A stretch of 59,753 nucleotides of DNA from Kiritimatiellia bacterium (lineage in GTDB: Bacteria; Verrucomicrobiota; Kiritimatiellia; RFP12; UBA1067), in NCBI GenBank assembly GCA_017514235.1, contig JAFWKK010000023.1:1-59753 (forward strand), in the 5' to 3' direction. Numbering within the stretch: position 1 is the stretch's first letter; each line of letters opens with the position of its first letter. The notes under the pieces were generated by a model. It was not told the origin of the DNA. It made no database searches and worked only from the letters and a program-made list of their open reading frames with translations. Positions 39,629 through 47,883 of this stretch are shown piece after piece. Position numbers and translations under genes: made by a program.

Positions 39629-42055
39629 TCACTTCCCTGAGGTCAAGATTCTTACTGGGCCGAACAGGCCGCTCTCGCGGTTCTGAAGGTCGCCCGGCGC
39701 CTGACGCGGGTCATAGCCGGGACTCGGCGGATAGGCCGCCGCAATGCGGGCGCGAACCGCCCTGTCGCCAAGCAACGTCGAGAGGAGATTCGCAACCGTC
39801 ACCTCAAGAACGTTCCGCCCCTTTGCAAGCGTCGCATTCCACCGGAACGGGCCGAAGAAACGGTTTCCGAGATCCTCGTCGTTTAGCCGCACGCCTGCAC
39901 ACCAGCAGACGCGCCCCAGGTCAACCTGCACTTCGCGCACGGCATCGGAATCGAATTCGATGCGATAGGTCGCCTTGCCGCAGAAGGTTTCGCCAAGCCG
40001 GCCCCGCCAGTCACCAAGCGTTGCGTTCACCGGCATTTCATCGACACTGCGGATGACGAAATCTTCCTTGCCAGCCTCGTGGGAGACGACCCGCCTGACG
40101 GTCCAGCCGTCGGTCAGCGCGGCAAACGTCACGCCGTACTTCTTCGGCTCGGGCAGTTCGGGTTCCGCTCCCGTCACGAAGATGGCCGAGCCGCACCCGG
40201 CGAAATCCCATTCGACCGCGCCGGCCCTTGACTCGACCGCGACCAACTTGCCGCTCTCGGCGTCGTAGCGAGAGACCGGCCCGTCTCCGCCGAACGCCAT
40301 TTCAACGGCAAGCGCATCCTTCGCCTCGTTCACCACAAGGTAGATGTTCCGTTCGCCGTCAATGCGCTTCATCACCCGAAGCTGCGGCGCGCCCCAGCCG
40401 AGAATCCGGAGCGTCTCCGGCAGGCGCGAAAGGTCGGCGCCGTCAGCGACCAGCCCGCCCGCCTTGCGGAACGCCTCGACCTTCGCGCGCGCGGCGGCGG
40501 ACATCCACTTCGATGACGGCAGCACAAGCGCCCGGTACGCCATCGCCCCAACCTTGAGCGCACCGTCGCCCGTCACCTCCGCAGAAGCAAGCGACCTGTC
40601 GTTCACGAAATCATAGTCGCGGTTCATCCGGTCAAGCGCCGACGCAACGGCATAGTGGCTGCTAACGGCCGATTCCCTGTCCGCCCCGCCTGCCCAGATG
40701 CCACGTACGTCGTAGAATACGGCTATCTCCGCGCCAGGCCGTCCGTTCGCCATGAAGGACGCCGTCCGCTCGATGTACCTGAACCAGTGCGGCTCGAAAT
40801 CCCAGTAGGGCGCAACCGGGCCTGAATGCGGCTCGAAGAGAAGCATCCACTGCCGGGCGTTCGACACCGCATAGTAGCCGAACACGAACCGGTTGATTCC
40901 CCGCACCATCTGATAATCGACAATCCATTTCATCTGATCCGGCGTGCATCCGTCGCCGAAGATGCCGAAGGATTCCGAAAGCGCGAACCGTCCGCCGTTC
41001 TGGTGCATGGCCGAGGCCGCGTACCGGGGGAACGGCAACGTCGTCGCGGTACGCTCGTTGGTCGGCGGAAACAGCTGCTTCCAGATGACGTCAACGCCCG
41101 GACAGTCCATGGCCCGCAAGGACCGCAGAAGATCGCCATACCCGTATTCGACGGTGCGCTCCGGGACGTCCTCTCCGTTAAGATGGCCGCCCGAGACCAT
41201 GCTATGCGCCCGACACCAGTCACGTACCGGCAGCATGAACCGCTCCACGAACAGATCGGCGCGCACATCGTGGTAGTCTATGCGAATCTTGGCAAGGCGA
41301 TCGTCCGTCTCGTCCCAGCGCGACAGGAGCTCCTTCGCGTGCGGACGGAGATCGTACCCTTTCCTTTCCTTGAAGGCCCGGTCGAAATCAGCGGTCCATC
41401 CAAGGCTCGAACGGTCCCATGCGCAGGCCAGCGGCATGTTTGGCTCGTCCGTGAAGGCGAAGCGCACCGTCTTGCCGATATCGTCGGGCATCGCCTTGGC
41501 GTAGGCGTCGTGGGTCATCTTAAGGAACGCCTCGGTCGCTCCCGCCTCGATCATCGAAGGATACGGCGGATTGCCCCTGTAAGGCTCTGCGGCAAGCGTC
41601 AGTTCCCCATCAGCGGAAAGAACGAGCCGACGCGGACGAAACGCGCCTCCGGCATCCGCTTTCGCCATCAACCCGCACGCGCCGCCCGAGGGCCACCCGC
41701 CCTCGTCGTACAGCCACGCGTCCATGCCGAGCTCTCGCGCGCGCTCGACGACTTTGGCGAACGCGTCAAGGTACGCGGGCGTCAGGTAGTCAGGCTCCAT
41801 TTGCGTTTCATAAGCCCCCTTGCGGAAGTCTTTCGGGAACGGATGGATGCACACGCTCCTCATCCCGTGGGCATGCATGTCGTCCAGCTGCGCTATGAGC
41901 ACGCCCGGATCGAGCGGCGCGTTCCACATCCAGAAGTATCCCGGCGAAAACGCAGGATCGCATTCCGCCTCAGTGACTTGCGTGCAGATGGCCAACGCCA
42001 GCGCGATGCCGCCCCTCAGTGTGGCGTTCCACATGAACATAAAGCTCCTCTTCAT
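39629..42055 (-). CDS. GH106-like glycoside hydrolase (putative alpha-L-rhamnosidase), secreted
   Basis: 808 residues from ATG 42055 (GGAG 9 nt upstream). An ATG at 42079 overlaps the DUF4838 stop and would add eight residues; the longer frame to 42400 is an overlap artefact. Signal region MKRSFMFMWNATLRGGIALALAICTQVTEA. The barrel starts FSPGYFWMWNAPLDPGVLIAQLDDMHAHGMRSV and includes DAWLYDEGGWPSGGACG and ALSESFGIFGDGCTPDQMKWIVDY, as in GH106-type enzymes. A C-terminal jelly roll (ATYRIEFDSDAVREVQVDLG, RLNDEDLGNRFFGPFRWNAT) completes it. Last gene of the operon beginning with the RpiB-like gene. Substrate unproven. Confidence 0.75.
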   Translation of the reverse strand: MKRSFMFMWNATLRGGIALALAICTQVTEAECDPAFSPGYFWMWNAPLDPGVLIAQLDDMHAHGMRSVCIHPFPKDFRKGAYETQMEPDYLTPAYLDAFAKVVERARELGMDAWLYDEGGWPSGGACGLMAKADAGGAFRPRRLVLSADGELTLAAEPYRGNPPYPSMIEAGATEAFLKMTHDAYAKAMPDDIGKTVRFAFTDEPNMPLACAWDRSSLGWTADFDRAFKERKGYDLRPHAKELLSRWDETDDRLAKIRIDYHDVRADLFVERFMLPVRDWCRAHSMVSGGHLNGEDVPERTVEYGYGDLLRSLRAMDCPGVDVIWKQLFPPTNERTATTLPFPRYAASAMHQNGGRFALSESFGIFGDGCTPDQMKWIVDYQMVRGINRFVFGYYAVSNARQWMLLFEPHSGPVAPYWDFEPHWFRYIERTASFMANGRPGAEIAVFYDVRGIWAGGADRESAVSSHYAVASALDRMNRDYDFVNDRSLASAEVTGDGALKVGAMAYRALVLPSSKWMSAAARAKVEAFRKAGGLVADGADLSRLPETLRILGWGAPQLRVMKRIDGERNIYLVVNEAKDALAVEMAFGGDGPVSRYDAESGKLVAVESRAGAVEWDFAGCGSAIFVTGAEPELPEPKKYGVTFAALTDGWTVRRVVSHEAGKEDFVIRSVDEMPVNATLGDWRGRLGETFCGKATYRIEFDSDAVREVQVDLGRVCWCAGVRLNDEDLGNRFFGPFRWNATLAKGRNVLEVTVANLLSTLLGDRAVRARIAAAYPPSPGYDPRQAPGDLQNRESGLFGPVRILTSGK

Positions 42056-42075
42056 CTCTTTAGACTCCAAGGCTA

Positions 42076-44355
42076 TCATTCCACAAGTGAGAAATCCAGC
42101 TTGTCGACATAGACGCCGTTGACGGGCGACTTGCCGTCCGCGTTGAAGCGCCCCGGCCCGATCCAGAAGATCTCGTCGGGCGACGGAACCCATGTTGCGA
42201 CGGTGTACCACGCATAGCCGTCGCCGACATCCTTCGTGCGCGGCTGAACGCCGCCGCGTCCGCATTTGGCGCCATTGCTGTACACGCCCGCCCAGAACGC
42301 CTCGCCGTCCCGCGCCTTGTCCACGCGCACGCGCACCCGCAGCCGGTACTTCCTTCCCGGCTCGAACGCGATCTTGCCCATCGACAGCTGCACGCACCAC
42401 GTGTAATGCGTATTGAAGAGCTTCAGGGCCTTGCCGTCACCAGCCTGCGGATCATCAACATGATCCCCCCAAAGGCCAGGATTCAGAATGGGGATATGGC
42501 AATCCTCCAGTTCGCCGGACTCCGCTTCCGGACGATCCGGCGCAACCCAACCGCCGGCAATCCTCTTCCACTCCTGCACAAGCGATGTACGATCGCGCTC
42601 GGCCAAGCGAATGTCTTTCGCCTCGTCCATGCGGTCAAGGAGGGACTGCGCCAGGCTCATGAGCGTCTCAGGCGGGATGTCCCGTTTGGACTTAGCCAGG
42701 TTCAGCAACTTGTGGGACCGCTCCAGCCGCACGTAGTCGAACGAGAACCTCGCCATGCGCACGTTGTAGGAGGTCGGCGGATCATCCTTCACGGCGGCGA
42801 CGGCCTTGTCCCACACCGGCACCATCTCTTCAATGAACGAATCGGGGATCGCCGGATTCGTCACCCCGTCGAAGATCAGCAGCGGATGCGCCGGCTGCGA
42901 CGAGTAGGCCACCTGCAGCTGATGCAGCCGCTCGAAGTATTCGCGCACGAACGGCGCGGCCTTGCCGTAATAGCCAGCGAAGAAGTCGTCTAAAAGCGGC
43001 TTCATCGGCAGGTCGGGGTTCCACATCCACTTGGCCAGCAGCCAGGCCTTCAGCTCGGCGAAGTCGGCGTGGTGCCCGTGATACGCGCCTTGCTCGAAGA
43101 TCGCCTTCACCTTGTTGCGCCTGAAGAACTGGAGGTTTCCCTGCAGCGCATAGACGTTCGGCCACGGCATCGTGTAGTGCGCGAAGTCCGTGGTGTAGTC
43201 CCAGATGTAGAGGAAGTCGGTAAGGCGGCTCCAGTCCTCGATGTCCTTGCGGAACGAGATGTTCTCGCTGAACGGACTCTTGTCGATCGGCAGCGCGAAA
43301 TCGCACTCGATCGTACAGAGGCACGGCACGACGTTGTGGCGGAGCTTAGTCTTCTTCGGCGCCTTGCGCGTGTACTGGTAGGCGAGCGTCTCGACGATCG
43401 CATCGGGGAACTCCTTCTCCACCGCCTCGGCGACGGCGTTCACGAAGCGCACCATAGTGCCGGAGTGGGAGCCTTCCTCGTCGTCCACCGCCTTGCAGTT
43501 CGGACACTCGCAGAAGTTGTACCAGTCGTTCTGGCTCACGCCGTAGAACTTCGCTCCCGGATCCTGGCGGATGCGCGCCAGCACGTTCGAGGTGACGATC
43601 CGCAGCACGTCGGGATTCGTCAGGCAGAGCTGCGTGCGGTCGCGGATGCGGCGCCCCTTCACCAGGCTGAAGTACTCCGGGTGAGTGTCGAAGTATTCCT
43701 TTGGCGACAGAAGCCTGTCGAAGGTATGGCAGCTGCCGAGTCCGCCGCCGAAGCGGTATGGGTTGCCGCCGTACTTCTCGTCGAACGACTTCCACGAACG
43801 GCTGTTCACGCGAAGCCGAGCCGCAAACGCCTGGTTCTGGGTAACGTCGTACCAGTACGGCTCTCGCATGGCGAAAGCCGGAACCTGCATCTCGTCCAGG
43901 CCCGCCGGCACCTCTATGCGGTCGCGACGCGGCACGACGGAATGCCACGACGCGTACCACCGGCAGCCGACGAACCTCTCGAGGAACTCGTACGCGCCGT
44001 AGAGCGTGCCGCGCTCCGCCGAACCGATCACATAGAGCCGCCCGCCTTCGACTTTCAGGCGAAACCCATCCGTATCGGGAGGGACGCAATTCATTGCGTC
44101 CGCACCTCCCAGCACAATTGCCTTCGCCGGCAACGGTTCCGCGTCCGTGACGATCGGCAACTTCACGCCCGTCGCTTTCTCAGTAAAGTCGCGCAGTTCC
44201 TCCGCCGCATACTTCTGCGCCGGCGAGGCCTTTGCCGGAACCACGATCGAACACTCCGCCGCCTTGCCGCGCTCGGCTATGACAAGCGTATGCTCCGACG
44301 CACCCGCAGCAGCCGCGACAAGCGCCGCCGCAATTGCAGCCTTAAGTTTTATCAT
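42076..44355 (-). CDS. DUF4838-domain secreted protein (second copy)
   Basis: 759 residues; ATG 44355 just after the GH39-like stop. Signal peptide MIKLKAAIAAALVAAAAGA. The N-terminal domain (YAAEELRDFTEKATGVKLPIV, GTLYGAYEFLERFVGCRWY) and DUF4838 core (SQNDWYNFCECPNCKAVDDEEGSHSG, LAYQYTRKAPK, DDFFAGYYG) are complete, and a C-terminal carbohydrate-binding sandwich (GRKYRLRVRVRVDK) is added. It shares domain order with 32668-34734 but diverges strongly in sequence, so it is an old duplication or a separate recruitment. Located between GH39-like and GH106-like genes, it likely acts on the same glycan outside the cell. Activity unknown. Confidence 0.8.
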   Translation of the reverse strand: MIKLKAAIAAALVAAAAGASEHTLVIAERGKAAECSIVVPAKASPAQKYAAEELRDFTEKATGVKLPIVTDAEPLPAKAIVLGGADAMNCVPPDTDGFRLKVEGGRLYVIGSAERGTLYGAYEFLERFVGCRWYASWHSVVPRRDRIEVPAGLDEMQVPAFAMREPYWYDVTQNQAFAARLRVNSRSWKSFDEKYGGNPYRFGGGLGSCHTFDRLLSPKEYFDTHPEYFSLVKGRRIRDRTQLCLTNPDVLRIVTSNVLARIRQDPGAKFYGVSQNDWYNFCECPNCKAVDDEEGSHSGTMVRFVNAVAEAVEKEFPDAIVETLAYQYTRKAPKKTKLRHNVVPCLCTIECDFALPIDKSPFSENISFRKDIEDWSRLTDFLYIWDYTTDFAHYTMPWPNVYALQGNLQFFRRNKVKAIFEQGAYHGHHADFAELKAWLLAKWMWNPDLPMKPLLDDFFAGYYGKAAPFVREYFERLHQLQVAYSSQPAHPLLIFDGVTNPAIPDSFIEEMVPVWDKAVAAVKDDPPTSYNVRMARFSFDYVRLERSHKLLNLAKSKRDIPPETLMSLAQSLLDRMDEAKDIRLAERDRTSLVQEWKRIAGGWVAPDRPEAESGELEDCHIPILNPGLWGDHVDDPQAGDGKALKLFNTHYTWCVQLSMGKIAFEPGRKYRLRVRVRVDKARDGEAFWAGVYSNGAKCGRGGVQPRTKDVGDGYAWYTVATWVPSPDEIFWIGPGRFNADGKSPVNGVYVDKLDFSLVE

Positions 44356-44361
44356 GAGCCT

Positions 44362-46851
44362 TCATTCTCCCTTCGCCTTGAGGATTGCGATGTTACGCAC
44401 CCAGAAAGTGAGACGCATGCCGTTCGGATTCCCGCCGAGGCGTATTGCGGTAACGTCCGAGAGGTCTCCGGCGGCGAGCGACGGAAGCTCGACGTAGCGC
44501 CGCTCCCACGAGCCGGACGGCGCGGCGTACGAGAACCAGTCGCTCGACGAACCGCCCTTGCCGCCACGCACCAGCATGAGGTATCTGCGTCCGAAGTCGT
44601 TTTCAACCTTGTCCTGCGCGGTCTTTACCTCGAACGCAACGCGAAGAGCCCCCTTCATGCTTTCACGCGGCAGCGAGAGAGGCAGCACCGGATAAAACCA
44701 GCGCCCTACGCCGGGATCGGTCCAGGCGACGTCGAAACGCACGGCCTGTTCCTTCTCGTCCCACCTGACGGAATACTCTGCGGCGGAATCGTTGCGTTCC
44801 CAAGCGGCGGGATCCTTCCAGCCGAGCGGAACGGATACGCACGAGGCAAGAAACCTCTTCTCGAAAAGGACTGGCATGGTTAGGCGCGTGGTCCGGCGTC
44901 CGCCGAAGACGCCCCGCAGAACAAGCGTCGCTTCCGAAGAAGAATCCGTCGGCTCAAGAACGCACTCGAGCTCGACCGGCGCGGAGCCGCAAGGGCCGAG
45001 GACGACAGGTTTCGATGAAAGTCCGCGAAGCCGTGCGCCAACCGCTTCGACAACACCAGTCTTCGCCGCATCGCCGAAGTTCCAGACCTGGACGCGCAAG
45101 CGCGGCGAATCCGTCTTGGCGACGGCCAGGGTCTTCGTCTTCTCGAAGTCGCCAGGGTCGAGATCCACGCGGAAGACGACGGAGATGTCTTCGTCCGGGA
45201 CTTCGGACACCCCCGTCTCCATCGAGCGCGCCGGCTCGTCGGCGCGAAGTCCGCGAAGCCCCGAAACGTAGGCAGGGAAGCGCGTCGCGGCAAGCGTGAG
45301 CGTCCCTGCCGCATCAGCCGCGACGGAAGAGACAGAGCCGCAGAGATCGGAGAGGCGGAATGTGCCGCCAGCCAACGGAAGCTTCAGCCGCAGCTTCCGC
45401 GCAAAGCCTGGCGTGGCCTTGACAACAGCCGAGCCCGATGTCGCGGAATCCACTGGCGACTCCGACCAGAAGATGACGGTCTGGGAGCCGTCGGGGTGCC
45501 CGAAGAGGTAGGCGCGGAGACCCTTTTCGACACGAAGCGCTCCGGCAAGGCGCGCATCGCCGAGTTCGCGCGTCATGGCACTCATTGCGGCATAGGCCAG
45601 CTTCGCCGTGCCGTCGCGCCGCAGCATTCCCCAGTCCTTCGTGCCGCCGCGCTCGTTGTAGGCGGCGAGGATGAAGAGGTAGTTGCGCGCGACGCCTTCC
45701 ATCTGCAGCGCGACCTGTGACTTGGCGCAGAACTCCGCCACGACAATCTCCTGCTCGTACGAATGGGCCTTGTTGCCCTTGCGGACGCCCTCTTCCATTG
45801 CCGGACCCTCGAAGTTCGTTCCGCATTCGGTAAGCCAGACGGGGCAGCCGGCGGCGCCTGCGCGGCGAAGCGATTCGCGCATCGTGGCGAAGATCGCCTT
45901 GTACTGCGACGGGGCCACGTAGGTATGGTAGTTGAACACGTCGAAATAGCGGGCGGCGTCATTCGCAAAAAGAGCCCGCTCGTATGGGGCGTCGGGCATC
46001 TGGCAAAGCGCGCCGCCGAGAACCGGCGAGCCGGGCCGCGCAGCCTTCGCACCGAGATACGCAGCCTTGAGCGCCGCGGCGTAGTCCCAGACCGGCTCGG
46101 GCGCAAACCCGATGTCCGGCTCGTTCCAGAACTCCCAGTCCTCCACCGTGTCGCCGAACGCGCTTGCGGCGGCGCGGCAGAAGCGGTAGAGCGCGTTCAG
46201 GTCGCCCGGAAGCTTCTTGAGCAGCCCTGCCCAATCCGGCGTGTCGTGAAATATCCCGGAAACGCCTATGCCACGCGCCTTGAAGAGCCTTGCCGTGTCG
46301 ATATAGTAAGCGAAGCCCGGCGCAACGCCTGGCGAAGGCTGCACGGCACGCCAGCTCATGCGGTCGCGGACATGCGTCAGCCCGGCCAGATGCGCCAGGT
46401 CCGCGACGACGGTACGCCGCCTGCCGCCGTTCCACGGGCAGTCGATCACACCCGGCGCGGCAAGCTGGCTTGCCGCGCAGTCCGCACCGTAGAACGACCC
46501 GGAAACCTTCGGGCGCGTCTTTGGATCAGGCACGACTGCGAGTGTTGCGAGAGATCGCGGCCCGTTCGTCGGATTTGCCGTGCCCACAAGCCGATAGTAT
46601 CCGGAAGGAAGCGGCGGCAGCGTGGCCTTGCCGGCACCGTCGAAGCTTCCGGAGACATTCGTCGGGCGGTTCCGCCAGTCGAGAAGCGTCCATGCGGAAT
46701 GCGGCACGCCGCCCTGAGCCGCTACCGGCGTGCGTTCGACTGCAACATGCCCCGGCGCGTCGAACGTGACGGCGGCACCGAACGCCGTAAAGCAGGCGAA
46801 ACAAGCGCCCGCAAGCGTCGCCGCATGGCGATCCGCCAAAAGCGTCTTCAT
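44362..46851 (-). CDS. GH39-like (clan A) glycoside hydrolase, secreted (second copy)
   Basis: 829 residues from ATG 46851, which overlaps the MBL stop by 4 bp (ATGA). Signal segment MKTLLADRHAATLAGACFACFTAFGAA. Glu244 in WEFWNEPDIGF and Glu342 in VWLTECGTNFEG match the acid/base and nucleophile of the paralogue at 5783-8212. Here the motif is the canonical NEP, whereas the first copy has NEE. Both share the ending VTAIRLGGNPNGMRLTFWVRNIAIL. Mid-operon position between MBL and DUF4838 genes. Substrate not assigned. Confidence 0.7.
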   Translation of the reverse strand: MKTLLADRHAATLAGACFACFTAFGAAVTFDAPGHVAVERTPVAAQGGVPHSAWTLLDWRNRPTNVSGSFDGAGKATLPPLPSGYYRLVGTANPTNGPRSLATLAVVPDPKTRPKVSGSFYGADCAASQLAAPGVIDCPWNGGRRRTVVADLAHLAGLTHVRDRMSWRAVQPSPGVAPGFAYYIDTARLFKARGIGVSGIFHDTPDWAGLLKKLPGDLNALYRFCRAAASAFGDTVEDWEFWNEPDIGFAPEPVWDYAAALKAAYLGAKAARPGSPVLGGALCQMPDAPYERALFANDAARYFDVFNYHTYVAPSQYKAIFATMRESLRRAGAAGCPVWLTECGTNFEGPAMEEGVRKGNKAHSYEQEIVVAEFCAKSQVALQMEGVARNYLFILAAYNERGGTKDWGMLRRDGTAKLAYAAMSAMTRELGDARLAGALRVEKGLRAYLFGHPDGSQTVIFWSESPVDSATSGSAVVKATPGFARKLRLKLPLAGGTFRLSDLCGSVSSVAADAAGTLTLAATRFPAYVSGLRGLRADEPARSMETGVSEVPDEDISVVFRVDLDPGDFEKTKTLAVAKTDSPRLRVQVWNFGDAAKTGVVEAVGARLRGLSSKPVVLGPCGSAPVELECVLEPTDSSSEATLVLRGVFGGRRTTRLTMPVLFEKRFLASCVSVPLGWKDPAAWERNDSAAEYSVRWDEKEQAVRFDVAWTDPGVGRWFYPVLPLSLPRESMKGALRVAFEVKTAQDKVENDFGRRYLMLVRGGKGGSSSDWFSYAAPSGSWERRYVELPSLAAGDLSDVTAIRLGGNPNGMRLTFWVRNIAILKAKGE

Positions 46852-47855
46852 GTGAAAAGGTAGTCCTTCACCAGCACGTAGTTCTTCTTGACGCCGAGAT
46901 CCTGCATCCAGCACTTCACGTAGTTCGTGCGCCACGGGCCGGATCCCGGCCCGCCGCCGCTGTTGTTCTCCCAGAGCCAAGTGGGCGTAGGCCAAACTGC
47001 CGCCTCGGGCTTGACCGCCGCGTAGAAATCCTTGTCCGTGCCGTTCTGCCCGTGATGCGCGAGAAATACGATGTCGTGCTTGAGGCGCGCGCCCAGCTTC
47101 TTCATGGCGTCACGTCCGCCCTCAACGCCCATGTCGCCCGTCTCGAGCCATGTCTTGCCGCCCGCCTTTACGGAAATCATCACTGACGAGTTGTTGATGG
47201 GGTTTCCGTCGTACTTGAACGGCGCATTCAGTATCTCGAACGACCAGCTGCCGAATTTTACGATGCGCCCCGGGGAACAATCGCCGTGCTTCACGTCCTT
47301 GAGACGTCCGCCGATGAGATCGTTATAGAACTTTTTGAAATGCGGCACCATGCCCTTCTCAAGCGACTCCATCCACTTGCGATCCGGAAAATTGTAGATC
47401 AGCTCGCCGATGCTCACTCCGTAGAAGTCGGGCCGCTCCGCCATCGTGACGAGCGCGCCGAAGTGGTCTTCGTGCGCGTGGGTAAGGAACCAGTAATCTA
47501 CATGCCCTCCCAGCTTGTGCAGGAAATCGCCGAGGAACTTCCCGTCGCCTCCAAGATGGAGATGCCCTCCGTCCACGACGAGAATCTTGCCCTCCGGCGA
47601 GACGAACACCGTCGAGAGCGAAATGCCGTCGATACGGCTGGAGAGCGCATAGACGCGCCCTCCGCCCGAAAGCATCTTGACCGTCTGCAGGTCCTTGAAC
47701 TGGACATTAGGCGTTGCAAGCGCTTTTTTAGCAGACGGCTGGCGGGGCGAGGCGTCCCGCCGAGCCGGAGATGGCGCCTCCCCCAGCGCACCGCGGGCTC
47801 CGCCTGCCGCCGCCATGGCGACGCCGCCCCTTAGGAAATCCTTTCGCGTGAACAT
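46848..47855 (-). CDS. Exported metallo-beta-lactamase-fold hydrolase (second copy)
   Basis: 335 residues from ATG 47855 (GGAGG 6 nt upstream). Leader MFTRKDFLRGGVAMAAAGG is Tat-like. The MBL motif here is THAHEDHFG, where the 30303 copy has THAHGDHYG; metal ligands are kept. Compared with that copy, an extra block of about nine residues (ARRDASPRQ region) follows the leader, exactly where the 27-bp repeat copy B sits. The last ~330 nt are almost identical to 30303-30640 while the 5' part is diverged, so part of the gene was homogenised recently. Coupled to the GH39-like gene. Confidence 0.75.
   Translation of the reverse strand: MFTRKDFLRGGVAMAAAGGARGALGEAPSPARRDASPRQPSAKKALATPNVQFKDLQTVKMLSGGGRVYALSSRIDGISLSTVFVSPEGKILVVDGGHLHLGGDGKFLGDFLHKLGGHVDYWFLTHAHEDHFGALVTMAERPDFYGVSIGELIYNFPDRKWMESLEKGMVPHFKKFYNDLIGGRLKDVKHGDCSPGRIVKFGSWSFEILNAPFKYDGNPINNSSVMISVKAGGKTWLETGDMGVEGGRDAMKKLGARLKHDIVFLAHHGQNGTDKDFYAAVKPEAAVWPTPTWLWENNSGGGPGSGPWRTNYVKCWMQDLGVKKNYVLVKDYLFT
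47741..47767 (-). repeat. 27-bp coding-embedded repeat, copy B
   Basis: Begins GGCGGGGCGAGG and ends CCCGCCGAGCCG (plus strand). It is read in a different frame from copies A and C (ARRDASPR instead of GSAGRxAPP). The MBL paralogue at 30303-31280 lacks it, so this copy looks like an insertion of about 27 nt that kept the frame. Confidence 0.8.
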
Positions 47856-47883
47856 GTCTGCCTCCCTGTCTCCGTCGGCCACA

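Noticed and set aside
42056-42400. N-terminal 115-residue extension of the GH106-like protein
   Set aside because: It overlaps the well-supported end of the DUF4838 gene in another frame, is Arg-rich and lacks a start context; the signal peptide begins at 42055.
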